11,713 nucleotides of DNA from JACRBT01 sp964474285 (GCA_964474285.1 CAYYSD010000100.1:1-11713); one strand, 5' to 3'. Numbered from the stretch's first letter, positions 1 through 7,424 are shown. Notes: a model not told the origin generated them from the sequence alone. Numbers and translations: made by a program.

Positions 1-30
1 CTTGCGATGTACTGCTCCGTGTGCCGCCAT
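1..30 (-). CDS. Start of a gene running off the left edge, probably cytochrome c oxidase subunit III (partial)
   Basis: Only the first ten codons are in the window (MAAHGAVHRK), so the product cannot be read from the sequence. The start is well supported: on the minus strand the ATG is preceded by AGGAG six bases upstream, and the frame stays open to the edge. It begins 51 bases after the coxA stop on the same strand, with no terminator-like hairpin between, so it is probably co-transcribed with coxBA. In most bacterial cox operons the next gene is subunit III (coxC/ctaE), which is the inferred identity here. A subunit IV or a small assembly gene would fit equally well on sequence alone. Confidence 0.5.
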   Translation of the reverse strand, partial: MAAHGAVHRK

Positions 31-81
31 GCTTCTCTCCTGTTTGCGTTGGGCTGGGGCGCTGTGGGTTCCAGCGAGCCC

Positions 82-1704
82 TTAGTGGTGGTTGCCGGCG
101 CCCTTTCCGTGGCGGAGTTCCCAGAGCGGCCGTTCCGAATGGATCGGCGGTGTGTCGTCGAAGTTGTGGACCGGCGGTGGCGACGTGGTCCACCACTCGA
201 GCGTATTGGCTTCCCACGGGTCGTTCGGCTGGTCCTTCGGGCGCATGAACGCCTGCACGCAGGCGACGAGGAACGGGATCATGGAGACGGCGATGAGGAA
301 GGCGCCGATAGTCGAAAGCGTATTCAGCGTGTCCCAGTTGTGATCGGCTGAGTACGTCGCGATGCGCCGGGGCATGCCGTCCAGGCCCAGGAGGTGCATG
401 GGGAAGAAGGCGAGATTGAACCCGACGATCATCAGCCCGAACTGGATTCTGCCGAGCGTTTCATTGAGCCTCCGCCCCCAAATCTTCGGGAACCAGTAGT
501 AGAGCCCGCCGAAGACTGCGAAGACACTGCCGCCGAAGAGCACGTAATGAATGTGGGCGACAACGAAGTACGTGTCGTGCAGGGCAAAGTCGACCGGGAC
601 CGCCGCACTGTAGGTCCCATTGATGCCCCCGATCAGGAACATGCTGACGAAGCCCAGGGCAAACAGCATCGGCGTTTCGAAGGTGATGGAACCCTTCCAC
701 AGGGTCGCGAGCCAGTTAAAGATCTTGACGCCGGTAGGAACGCCGATCATGAACGTCATGAAGCCGAAGAAAGGCTTCAGGACGGCGCCGGTGGTGAACA
801 TGTGGTGCGCCCAGACGGAGAAGCCAAGACCGCCGATGCCCATCGTTGCGAAGACGAAGGCCTTGTAGCCGAAGAGCGGCTTGCGCGAAAAGACCGGGAG
901 AATTTCGGACACGATGCCCATGCCCGGCAAGATCATGATGTAGACGGCCGGGTGGGAATAGAACCAGAAGACGTTCTGCCAGAGGACGGCGTTGCCGCCA
1001 CCGTTCGGGTCGAAGAACGCGCCCCCGTAGTTGCGATCGATGTAGAGCATGACCAGTGCCGAGGCCAGGACCGGCGTGGCCAGCAACTGCAGGACCGAGG
1101 TGGCAAGGATGGTCCAACAGAAGATTGGCATCCGGAACATGGTCATGCCCGGGGCACGCATCCGGAACAGCGTCACGAGGAAGTTTGCTGCGCCGATGGT
1201 TGAGGACACGCCCAGCATGAGGACGGCGATGATCCAGAGGTCCATGCCGGTGCCAAGGTTGCGTGAGAGCGGACTGTACGCCGTCCACCCTGCCTGCGCG
1301 GCCCCGTCTTCGAGCAGGAACCCGGAGAACATCAGGAGCCCGGCCGGCGGCAGCAGCCAGAACGAGAGTGCGTTGATGCGTGGGAACGCCATGTCCATGG
1401 CGCCAATCTGCAGGGGAACGATGTAGTTACCGAAGGCTGCCCACACCGGGATGATGAAGAGGAAGAGCATCGCGGAGGCGTGCATCGTGAAGATCTGGTT
1501 GTAGGCGTCGTGGCCGACAAAGGTGTTGTCCGCCACTGCCAGCTGTGTCCGCACGAGGAGCGCGAGGATGCCGCCCACGGCGAAGAAAAACATCGTGAAG
1601 TAGAAGTAGAGGATGCCCAGCTTCTTGTGGTCGACGGTCGTCAACCAATCGAGGACAGCTGGCCGGTGGTATCCGGTGGTGCCTGGGACCGCGATGCTCG
1701 CCAT
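82..1704 (-). CDS. coxA: Cytochrome c oxidase subunit I, A2-type haem-copper oxidase
   Basis: Catalytic membrane subunit of the terminal oxidase: it reduces O2 to water at the haem a3-CuB centre and pumps protons. Numbering is from the ATG at 1704 (540 aa, normal length). Visible ligands are H75 (TMHAS, haem a), H251 in YSHPAVY with Y255 as the expected His-Tyr crosslink, the H300-H301 pair (CuB), and H384 and H386 in AHIHYVLFGG (haem a3 and haem a). K-channel T324 and K327 lie in VPTGVKIF. D-channel D104 is in GAMDMAFPR, with N93 and N111 nearby. The usual helix VI glutamate (HPEVY) is alanine, replaced by the YS pair at 249-250, which marks A2-type enzymes. I chose 1704 because a strong GGGGGAGGAAG site precedes this ATG. 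An in-frame GTG at 1779 would add 25 polar residues without a ribosome site. It lies 108 bases after coxB and is probably in the same operon. Confidence 0.97.
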   Translation of the reverse strand: MASIAVPGTTGYHRPAVLDWLTTVDHKKLGILYFYFTMFFFAVGGILALLVRTQLAVADNTFVGHDAYNQIFTMHASAMLFLFIIPVWAAFGNYIVPLQIGAMDMAFPRINALSFWLLPPAGLLMFSGFLLEDGAAQAGWTAYSPLSRNLGTGMDLWIIAVLMLGVSSTIGAANFLVTLFRMRAPGMTMFRMPIFCWTILATSVLQLLATPVLASALVMLYIDRNYGGAFFDPNGGGNAVLWQNVFWFYSHPAVYIMILPGMGIVSEILPVFSRKPLFGYKAFVFATMGIGGLGFSVWAHHMFTTGAVLKPFFGFMTFMIGVPTGVKIFNWLATLWKGSITFETPMLFALGFVSMFLIGGINGTYSAAVPVDFALHDTYFVVAHIHYVLFGGSVFAVFGGLYYWFPKIWGRRLNETLGRIQFGLMIVGFNLAFFPMHLLGLDGMPRRIATYSADHNWDTLNTLSTIGAFLIAVSMIPFLVACVQAFMRPKDQPNDPWEANTLEWWTTSPPPVHNFDDTPPIHSERPLWELRHGKGAGNHH

Positions 1705-1722
1705 AGACTTCCTCCCCCTCTG

Positions 1723-1741
1723 GGCGGCGGGTTCAGCCGCC
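1723..1741 (-). other. Intercistronic GC hairpin just upstream of the coxA ribosome binding site
   Basis: On the minus strand, GGCGGC and GCCGCC form a perfect 6-bp all-GC stem with a 7-base loop. The stem ends two bases before the purine-rich coxA ribosome site. No T-run follows, so it does not look like an intrinsic terminator. A role as an mRNA 3' end stabiliser for coxB, or a structure tuning coxA translation relative to coxB, is inference. In GC-rich DNA a stem this short can also arise by chance. Confidence 0.4.
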
Positions 1742-1812
1742 TGATTCTTCGAAACCGTTCCCCGATGGCCTGGGTTCACCCGGGAACGCGTGTAAGTCCG
1801 CCTTTCGCTGGT

Positions 1813-2646
1813 TCAGGGCTGGCGAGTGGCCGCGCCCTTGAAAGGGTCGTCCTCGGCGGTGCACTTGTCGAATTCTTCCTGGCTCACCATGCAGGCATCG
1901 AACGACTCGCGGCTCACCACCCGGACTTCAAAACGCATGATCGCGTGGTTGAGGCCGCAAAGTTCAGCGCACTGGCCGAAGAACGTGCCGGGCTCCTTCG
2001 CGGTGACCGTGAACCTGTTGTCGCGGCCGGGGATGACGTCGAGCTTGTAGAGGAAGTCGCGGACATAGAACGAGTGGATGACGTCGGTCGAGTGCAGGTA
2101 GAACTCAACCGGTTCGTTCATCGGCATGAGGACGATTGGCTCCGCGACGGCTGTGCCGATCTTTTCGATCTTGCCCGTCGCGGCCTTGTCAGAGCCGGGT
2201 CCAAGGTCATTCTTGTTGTAGGTGAACTTCCACTGGAATTGGAATCCCTGGGTGTCGATGGTCAGGTTTTCGTCTTTGCCATCGTGTTCGATGTCCTGGA
2301 GGACGATGAACGAGAACACGAAAAGAGTCAGGACGATCACGATCGGGATGCCCGTCCAGATGACTTCGAGGACGTTGTTGCCGTGCATCTGGTGGGGCAG
2401 TTCGTTGCTGCGCTTGCGGAATTTGATCAGGGCGTAGATGAGAGCGCCTTCGACCGCGACAAACACGACCGCTGCGGCGGCCGTCACGATGAGATAGAGG
2501 TTGTGGAGCTTGTCTGCTTCTTCGGTCACGCCGTTGGGCTGGCCCCAGTCGGCCAGTGCCACGTTGACGGTGAGAAGGGCCAGAGCCGCCGAGAGCGCGA
2601 TCAGGAGGGTCTTCCGAACGGGAGAATGCCTTGCTGGTTTGCGCAT
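1813..2646 (-). CDS. coxB: Cytochrome c oxidase subunit II with CuA site
   Basis: Membrane-anchored subunit that takes electrons from cytochrome c at the binuclear CuA centre and passes them to haem a. Numbering is from the ATG at 2646 (277 aa). A basic N-terminus and hydrophobic segment ending in VALA at about residue 32 look like a signal peptide. Two membrane helices follow at about 48-74 and 92-117, then the periplasmic cupredoxin domain with an aromatic patch (QFQWKFTY). CuA ligands are all present: H191 in DVIHSFYV, then C226, E228, C230, H234 and M237 in CAELCGLNHAIM. There is no CxxCH, so no fused cytochrome c. The C-terminal tail carries two extra cysteines, C252 and C262. I prefer this ATG, which has GAGGG about 10 bases upstream. 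A GTG at 2670 would add eight residues but has no visible ribosome site. It is the first gene after the promoter at 2733-2761. Confidence 0.96.
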   Translation of the reverse strand: MRKPARHSPVRKTLLIALSAALALLTVNVALADWGQPNGVTEEADKLHNLYLIVTAAAAVVFVAVEGALIYALIKFRKRSNELPHQMHGNNVLEVIWTGIPIVIVLTLFVFSFIVLQDIEHDGKDENLTIDTQGFQFQWKFTYNKNDLGPGSDKAATGKIEKIGTAVAEPIVLMPMNEPVEFYLHSTDVIHSFYVRDFLYKLDVIPGRDNRFTVTAKEPGTFFGQCAELCGLNHAIMRFEVRVVSRESFDACMVSQEEFDKCTAEDDPFKGAATRQP

Positions 2647-2732
2647 GTACCCGTCTTCCCTCACTTCCACGTCTATGCTGCGCGGGCCACAGGGTGGCGC
2701 AGCTCACGCTTGTGAACTGTTTCGCAACCGAA

Positions 2733-2761
2733 GTTATAGAACGGGACCCTATGGGCGTCAA
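2733..2761 (-). promoter_or_regulatory. Sigma70-type promoter for the coxB-coxA operon
   Basis: Read on the minus strand, this is TTGACG, a 17-base spacer, then TATAAC: a near-consensus -35 and -10 at ideal spacing. Predicted transcription start is near 2726, giving a leader of about 80 bases before the coxB ATG. It is the clearest promoter in the window. It lies in the 212-base gap between coxB and the divergent ctaG. For ctaG on the plus strand I see only a weak candidate (TTGTCT at 2804, GACACT at 2826), too poor to list separately. Confidence 0.75.
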
Positions 2762-2858
2762 GGAACGCTAAAGTCCGCCGGACCGCCGTTACCCTGGCGC
2801 GCGTTGTCTGCCCCTGACCATGTGAGACACTGGTGAACGCAGAAACGCAGGAGTACGC

Positions 2859-3887
2859 ATGGCAGGCATTGCGCGGAATAAGCGGCCGGCGGGGCGCGGG
2901 CGCGTGTGGGCATCGATGGCAATCGCCGGGGCTGGTGCGCTCATCCCCGCCACCGCCTTCGCCCACGGCGAAGGAAGCCCGAAACCGGCCTGGTCGTCGA
3001 TTGTCACCGCGTGGGAGTTCGACCCGTTCGTGGTGTTCGCAGTCCTGGTCACGAGCTGGGCTTACCTCAGCGCGGTCCGGTCGGTGAACCGGGCCCATCC
3101 GAAGGCTCCGTTCCCGCGCCGGCGGACGGGCTGGTTCTTCGCCGGCATGGCTGTGTTCGTCATCGCCGTGATGTCGCCGATCGCCGCGTATGACGGGGAT
3201 CTGTTCATGGTGCATATGTGGCAGCACATGCTGTTGACGTTGGTTGCAGCGCCGTTCATGGTCCTCGGTACGCCGATCACGTTGGCCCTGCGAGCCGCGC
3301 CGCCCAGGCTCCGGAAGGATGTGCTGCTCCCCATCCTCCACAGCCGCGCCGTGAAAGCCGTCACCTTTCCAGTCGTCGCGTGGATCGTGTTCGCCGGGAG
3401 CATGTGGCTCTCGCATTTTTCGCCGCTGTACAACGCTGCCCTCGATGACGAATGGCTGCACCGCCTGGAGCATTTTCTCTTCATCGTCCCCGCGATCCTC
3501 TTCTGGTGGCAGGCGGTCGGCGCGGACCCAACCGCCTGGCGCATGAACCACCCCGTGAAGATGCTCTACGTTTTCCTTCAGATGCCGCAGAACTCGTTCC
3601 TGGCGGCTGCGTTCTACAACTCCGGCAACGTCCTTTACGACCATTACGCGCAACTCCTGCGCGAGTGGGGCCCGTCCCCGTTGCTGGACCAGCAATATGC
3701 CGGCATGAGCATGTGGATCGGTGGCGACCTGGCCTTCCTCCTCTGGCTCGTCTACCTCGCGTTTGGGTGGGTGAAGCACGAAGAACGCAGAACGCGTCAA
3801 CTCGATATTGCGCTCGAGCGCGAACGCAATGCGCAGAACGCAGACAAGGTTCAGCCGATCGAGAGTGAGTCGGGCTCGCCCGCGTAG
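2859..3887 (+). CDS. ctaG: Cytochrome c oxidase assembly factor CtaG, caa3 type
   Basis: Multi-pass membrane protein of the caa3_CtaG family (the Bacillus CtaG type, unrelated to Cox11), required for assembly of active caa3-type oxidase and probably involved in building the copper centre. The product is 342 aa. It starts with a signal-like segment ending ATAFA at residue 35. About six or seven membrane spans follow (roughly 57-76, 91-109, 120-140, 168-186, 205-221, 234-253, 286-304). Membrane-embedded histidines typical of the family are visible: H119 and H123 in MVHMWQHM, H186, and H201 and H205 in LHRLEH. A polar, charged tail occupies about 307-342. The start has AGGAG five bases upstream. 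It is divergent from coxB, and its stop is six bases from the convergent ctaB stop. No cox11 or sco gene is visible in the window, so this is the only copper-assembly candidate here. Confidence 0.9.
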   Translation: MAGIARNKRPAGRGRVWASMAIAGAGALIPATAFAHGEGSPKPAWSSIVTAWEFDPFVVFAVLVTSWAYLSAVRSVNRAHPKAPFPRRRTGWFFAGMAVFVIAVMSPIAAYDGDLFMVHMWQHMLLTLVAAPFMVLGTPITLALRAAPPRLRKDVLLPILHSRAVKAVTFPVVAWIVFAGSMWLSHFSPLYNAALDDEWLHRLEHFLFIVPAILFWWQAVGADPTAWRMNHPVKMLYVFLQMPQNSFLAAAFYNSGNVLYDHYAQLLREWGPSPLLDQQYAGMSMWIGGDLAFLLWLVYLAFGWVKHEERRTRQLDIALERERNAQNADKVQPIESESGSPA

Positions 3888-3893
3888 CCGGGT

Positions 3894-4799
3894 TCAGCCG
3901 ATGAGCGCGGCGTCGATGCCCATGGCCACGAACAGAACGGCCAGGTAGAGCATCGAAAGCTTGTATAGCGTTATTGGCTTCATCGACGACGGAACGCGCC
4001 AGAGCCGGTAGGAATACCGGATGAAGGCGCCGCCGCCGGCAAGTGCCGCTCCCAGGTAGATCCAGCTGAGCTGTGCGGCCGGCAGCATGAGCAGCGTCAC
4101 GATCGTCAGCAGGACGGTATAGCGCAGGATCTGCACGCGTGTGGCGGCGACGCCTGCGGTGACCGGGAGCATGGGCACGCCTGCGTCCGAGTAGTCGTCC
4201 TTCAGTCTCAGGGAAAGCGCCCAGAAGTGCGGAGGAGTCCAGAAGAAGATGACCGCGAACATCATCACCGACGCGAGCGAGACATCGCCCGTGACCGCGG
4301 CCCAACCGACCATCGGAGGGAACGCACCAGCCGCGCCGCCAATGACGATGTTCTGTGGTGTGCGGCGCTTCAGCCAGATGGTGTAGACGAACACGTAGAA
4401 CAAGAGCGCCGCCAGCGAAAGGACCGCTGCCATCGGCGTTGTGGTGGCCCAGAGCAACGCGAAGGACGACGCGCCGAGGAAGATGCCGAACGTCAGTGCA
4501 TGCGCTGGCTCAATCGCTCCTGTTACGGTCGGACGGTCCCGCGTGCGGCGCATGAGCGAGTCGATGTCCCGGTCGTACCAGCAGTTGATGGCGTTGGCGC
4601 CGGCCGCGGAGAGTGTGCCGCCCACGAGCGTCGCAAAGACCAGCCACGTCGCCGGCCACCCACGCTGGGCGACGACCATCGCGGGCACAGTGGTGATCAG
4701 GAGGAGGACGATGACGCGCGGCTTCGTGATCTGCAGGTAGTTCCGCAGCGTAGCCCCAATGGCGAAGCGTTCGACGGCGACGGTGGCATTTGCGGTCAT
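3894..4799 (-). CDS. ctaB: Protohaem IX farnesyltransferase (haem O synthase)
   Basis: Integral membrane prenyltransferase of the UbiA superfamily that attaches a farnesyl group to haem B to make haem O, the precursor of haem A. The product is 301 aa, a usual length. The first aspartate-rich motif NxxxDxxxD is present as N72, D76 and D80 in NCWYDRDID, followed by the conserved RRTRDRP. The second motif region is LKDDYSDAGVPMLPV at about 199-213. The pattern QITKPRVIVLLLIT near residue 23 is typical of CyoE/CtaB. About eight or nine membrane segments can be picked out. Its ATG overlaps the ctaA stop (ATGA), which implies translational coupling, so haem O and haem A synthases are probably made together. 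It faces ctaG tail to tail. Confidence 0.96.
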   Translation of the reverse strand: MTANATVAVERFAIGATLRNYLQITKPRVIVLLLITTVPAMVVAQRGWPATWLVFATLVGGTLSAAGANAINCWYDRDIDSLMRRTRDRPTVTGAIEPAHALTFGIFLGASSFALLWATTTPMAAVLSLAALLFYVFVYTIWLKRRTPQNIVIGGAAGAFPPMVGWAAVTGDVSLASVMMFAVIFFWTPPHFWALSLRLKDDYSDAGVPMLPVTAGVAATRVQILRYTVLLTIVTLLMLPAAQLSWIYLGAALAGGGAFIRYSYRLWRVPSSMKPITLYKLSMLYLAVLFVAMGIDAALIG

Positions 4800-5752
4800 G
4801 CCGGCAGCCCTGCACCAACCGCGAAGCGGCGCGGATCAGTCGCGGGCTGATACAGTCCGATGACCGCGGAAGCGGAGAGCGAAGCCCAGATCAAGGACGC
4901 AATCACTGTGTGGGACACAGTAAGGATGTCCGGGAATGTAAACCAGACGTTGAGCGCTCCCACGGTCACCTGTGCCACGAAGAGGACGCTCACCGCGATG
5001 GCCAACATGCCGGACACGGACGCGTCGTTTCGAGCCCGCCAGCAACGCAGGACCCAGGGCGCCAGCACGAAGAGAAATCCCGCGGCCAGGTACCGGTGGA
5101 TCATGTGCGTGACTTCTTGGTCATCTGACGCCGGGAGCACGGAGCCACTGCAAAGGGGCCAGCCTTCGCAGGCGGTGCTCGCACCGCTTTCGGCCATATA
5201 GGCGCCGATCCACATCAGGGCGGCCAGCCACGCGATTGATAGCAACGCCCATTTGCCGGTTTGCCGAAGCGCCGGCGTGAGCCGTTCCACCGTGGCGGGC
5301 GCCCTGTCCGGGTCCAACACGTACATCGATATCGCGACGAAGACCTCGCAGGAGAGCACCACCATCGCCGTGATGAGATGGGTCGCGACAATTTCTGGCG
5401 GGAGCTCGCGCACGACGGTGATTGCCCCGAGGAGCCCCTGGATACCCACGAGTGGCACGGTCAGGATGGCCACCCACACCGTGGGCGCCGAGTGCCGGTA
5501 GAACCGCCACGCAAGTACCGCCACGGCAATCACTAGGAAGCCGACGATCATCGCGGTAAAGCGGTGCGAGAACTCGATGAGCGCATGTTTGTGGCCAGGC
5601 GGGACGGCGCCGCCGTGGCAGAGCGGCCAGTCGGGGCAGCCCAGGCCAGAACCGGTGGCTCGAACGATGACTCCAACAGCGATGAGCACGAGCGTGAGGC
5701 CAACGGTGAGCATCGCCACGCGCTGCGCAATCTTCATGCCAGGGTTCTGCAA
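4796..5752 (-). CDS. ctaA: Haem A synthase (Cox15/CtaA family)
   Basis: Membrane enzyme that oxidises the C8 methyl of haem O to the formyl group of haem A, using a bound haem cofactor. Numbering here is from the ATG at 5737. The two homologous four-helix halves are visible. The first carries the cysteine pair C34 and C40 (GCPDWPLCHG), E55 and H58 (EFSHR), and H120 (ATHLITA). The second carries C190 and C196 (CEGWPLCSG), H214 (MIHRYLA) and H276 (SHTVIAS). This is the cysteine-pair class, as in Bacillus CtaA. The start is uncertain. The ATG at 5737 has no ribosome site, while a TTG five codons earlier (5752) is preceded by GAGGAAG at good distance, so I used the TTG. The product is 318 aa from TTG or 313 aa from ATG. 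It is the first gene of a ctaA-ctaB unit. Confidence 0.94.
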   Translation of the reverse strand: MQNPGMKIAQRVAMLTVGLTLVLIAVGVIVRATGSGLGCPDWPLCHGGAVPPGHKHALIEFSHRFTAMIVGFLVIAVAVLAWRFYRHSAPTVWVAILTVPLVGIQGLLGAITVVRELPPEIVATHLITAMVVLSCEVFVAISMYVLDPDRAPATVERLTPALRQTGKWALLSIAWLAALMWIGAYMAESGASTACEGWPLCSGSVLPASDDQEVTHMIHRYLAAGFLFVLAPWVLRCWRARNDASVSGMLAIAVSVLFVAQVTVGALNVWFTFPDILTVSHTVIASLIWASLSASAVIGLYQPATDPRRFAVGAGLPA

Positions 5753-5895
5753 CGGCTTCCTCACACATTCGCGCGGCGCTCCGCAATCCGGCCGCGGCCC
5801 AAACCCTCGAAACGACCCCCTCAGGGTGCCATACGGCGCAAGCACAATCCACCGCTTCGGGAGGCTTTACCAGCCGGTTTTGGAGGTGCCGCGGT

Positions 5896-6858
5896 TCAGA
5901 AGCCCTGCGTGCCGTCGAGCCAGCGAAGCCCGTCCACCAGCACTTCGCGGACCGCCATCTCCCAATGGAGGTGCGGTCCGGTCGAAAGGCCCGTGGAGCC
6001 GACGTAGCCCACAACGTGTCCCTGTTCGATGACCTGCCCCGCGACAACGTTCAGCTCTTGCATGTGTCCATAAAGCGAGAACACCCCGCCGCCGTGGTCC
6101 ACCACGACGCAATAACCGCGAACGCGTACCCGCTCGGCGAGGACGACCGTACCGTCGTTAGTGGCCGATACCGGTGTGCCTGCGACGTAGCCGAAATCGG
6201 TCCCGCCGTGATGACCCTGCACCGGGCCACCGTTGAACGAGCGCTGCTCGCCGAAGTAGCCCGAGACGGCAAGCGGCTCGGGCACGGGCGCAAGCCAGGT
6301 TCGCCGCCATCGTGGAACCGTGACGCCGCGGTAGATCTCGTTGAGTCGCGGCTGCTCATCCGGCAGGTCAGGTGGTGGCGGGTCCGGGTCGTTGGGGTCG
6401 GGCGGCGGAATGGTGATGTAGTCCACGGTCCACTGAGTGCGAAGCACGTCGATTGCAATGAGGCTGGATTCCAGTTCGCCCGTGAACCCGTCGACGTCGA
6501 CTGCGATTGTGGCGGCACCTGGCGGATCCTGCGTCCCGAAGCCGACGAAGGCGCCCAGGCCGCCTCCCGCCGCGGGAAACAGCTCGGTCGTCCTGCCGAA
6601 CACCCTCGCACGTCCGCTGGGCCCGACAGTGTTGGTGGAAACGAAGAGCGTGCCCCCCTGGTAGACCGTTCCTTTGGACGACGTGGCCCGCAGGTGTTCG
6701 CCATCCGAGACGATCTGGGGGATGACCAACTGGTTCGGGAGCGTGGGGCCGGCGAGCTGGTGGCGATGCGTGTGCGCACTGAGCGCCCTCGATGCGGGGA
6801 GGATAGAGGCGCCGCCGACGAGCCAAAGCGCTTTGCGCCTGGTGAACCGCGGCGGCAT
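5896..6858 (-). CDS. Exported M23-family metallopeptidase (LytM/peptidoglycan endopeptidase type)
   Basis: Predicted zinc endopeptidase acting on peptidoglycan cross-links outside the membrane; substrate and role are inferred from the family. The product is 320 aa. The N-terminus has TRRKALWLVGG followed by ALSAH, a twin-arginine-like or Sec signal peptide with possible cleavage near residue 28. Residues about 45-150 look like an all-beta domain, then a proline/aspartate-rich linker at about 150-168. The M23 domain runs from about 195 to 310. Zinc and catalytic residues are complete: H217 and D221 (HGGTDFG), H265 (LYGHM), and H296 and H298 (GPHLHWE). It should therefore be active rather than a degenerate LytM regulator. 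Its ATG overlaps the stop of the PH-domain gene by one base (TGATG), with GGGAG seven bases upstream. It is last in the ilvD-PH-M23 run, with about 140 bases before ctaA. Confidence 0.9.
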   Translation of the reverse strand: MPPRFTRRKALWLVGGASILPASRALSAHTHRHQLAGPTLPNQLVIPQIVSDGEHLRATSSKGTVYQGGTLFVSTNTVGPSGRARVFGRTTELFPAAGGGLGAFVGFGTQDPPGAATIAVDVDGFTGELESSLIAIDVLRTQWTVDYITIPPPDPNDPDPPPPDLPDEQPRLNEIYRGVTVPRWRRTWLAPVPEPLAVSGYFGEQRSFNGGPVQGHHGGTDFGYVAGTPVSATNDGTVVLAERVRVRGYCVVVDHGGGVFSLYGHMQELNVVAGQVIEQGHVVGYVGSTGLSTGPHLHWEMAVREVLVDGLRWLDGTQGF

Positions 6859-7424
6859 CAGATAGCTCCCAATGGCCGCACCAGTGCCTGCCGGGAGGCG
6901 TCGCGGGCGCTGTCGATGAGGGCGAGGACCTTATCCGGCTCGGGGATGCCGGCGAGGATGAAGTTCGGCGTTTCCCCCGCCGTCTGACAACGCACGTCGC
7001 CGAAGTTGAAAGCTGTCGGCAGGAGCCCTTCGCGCACGATGGCGATGTCCTCGACGTGGACCAGGTCGGCGGAAGCCATGCGTTGCTTGAACCAGTGCGG
7101 CCGCTGGCGATCGATGAGGCGCTGGTTCGTGATAACCCAGATATCGTGTTCGTGCTTGTACCAGGTGAAATAAATGCGAACGCCCCAGTACACGAGCCAC
7201 AACGCGGAAGCGGCCCATGCGACCCTGCCGGCGGCGCCGCCGAAGTCGCTCCAGCGTCCGATGGCGAAGAGGAGGACCACTGGTGGCAACAGCGCAACGA
7301 GTGTCATCAGCGCGAGCTTCGGGTAGAGGAACATGAAGTGGCGGCGGCAGACACGGAGAACGTGCTCGCCGGCCTGGAGTTGGAACGGGGGCTGCTTGAG
7401 GGGCGTCGCTTCGGCAGACGTCAT
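6858..7424 (-). CDS. Bacterial PH-domain membrane protein (bPH2/DUF304, YdbS-like)
   Basis: Small membrane protein of unknown specific function, 188 aa. Two hydrophobic spans lie at about 34-56 and 67-87. The C-terminal half is a bPH2-type pleckstrin-like domain: WVITNQRLIDRQRP at about 96-109, a DLVHVEDIAIVREG strand pair at about 120-133, then FNFGDVRCQTAGETP and AGIPEPDKV up to about 166. This order (two helices, then ITNQRL, then F-G-D-V and G-IP-P) is characteristic of the family. The upstream site GAGTGGG is only moderate. It is translationally coupled to the M23 peptidase (one-base TGATG overlap), suggesting a joint envelope role, but that is inference. It follows ilvD by 54 bases, with a hairpin in the gap. 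Confidence 0.85.
   Translation of the reverse strand: MTSAEATPLKQPPFQLQAGEHVLRVCRRHFMFLYPKLALMTLVALLPPVVLLFAIGRWSDFGGAAGRVAWAASALWLVYWGVRIYFTWYKHEHDIWVITNQRLIDRQRPHWFKQRMASADLVHVEDIAIVREGLLPTAFNFGDVRCQTAGETPNFILAGIPEPDKVLALIDSARDASRQALVRPLGAI

Noticed and set aside
1705..1779. N-terminal extension of coxA from a GTG
   Set aside because: The extra 25 residues are polar and unlike subunit I, and no ribosome site precedes the GTG, whereas the ATG at 1704 has a strong one.
1480..2715. A long plus-strand open frame (411 codons) antisense to coxA and coxB
   Set aside because: It lies wholly opposite two well-supported oxidase genes. Its translation is rich in D, E, R and H with no recognisable domain, as expected from the complement of GC-biased codons.
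2704..2715. TCAC-4-GTGA inverted repeat in the coxB leader as an operator
   Set aside because: A four-base stem is too short, and it matches neither CRP nor FNR site layout.
2835..3843. Three copies of GAACGCAG (2835, 3783, 3836) around ctaG
   Set aside because: Eight-base copies with irregular spacing, two of them inside coding sequence for an N/E/R-rich tail, are explained by codon use.
5753..5895. Gap between the M23 gene and ctaA searched for a terminator and promoter
   Set aside because: Only short GC palindromes and partial -35-like words were found; none forms a convincing element.
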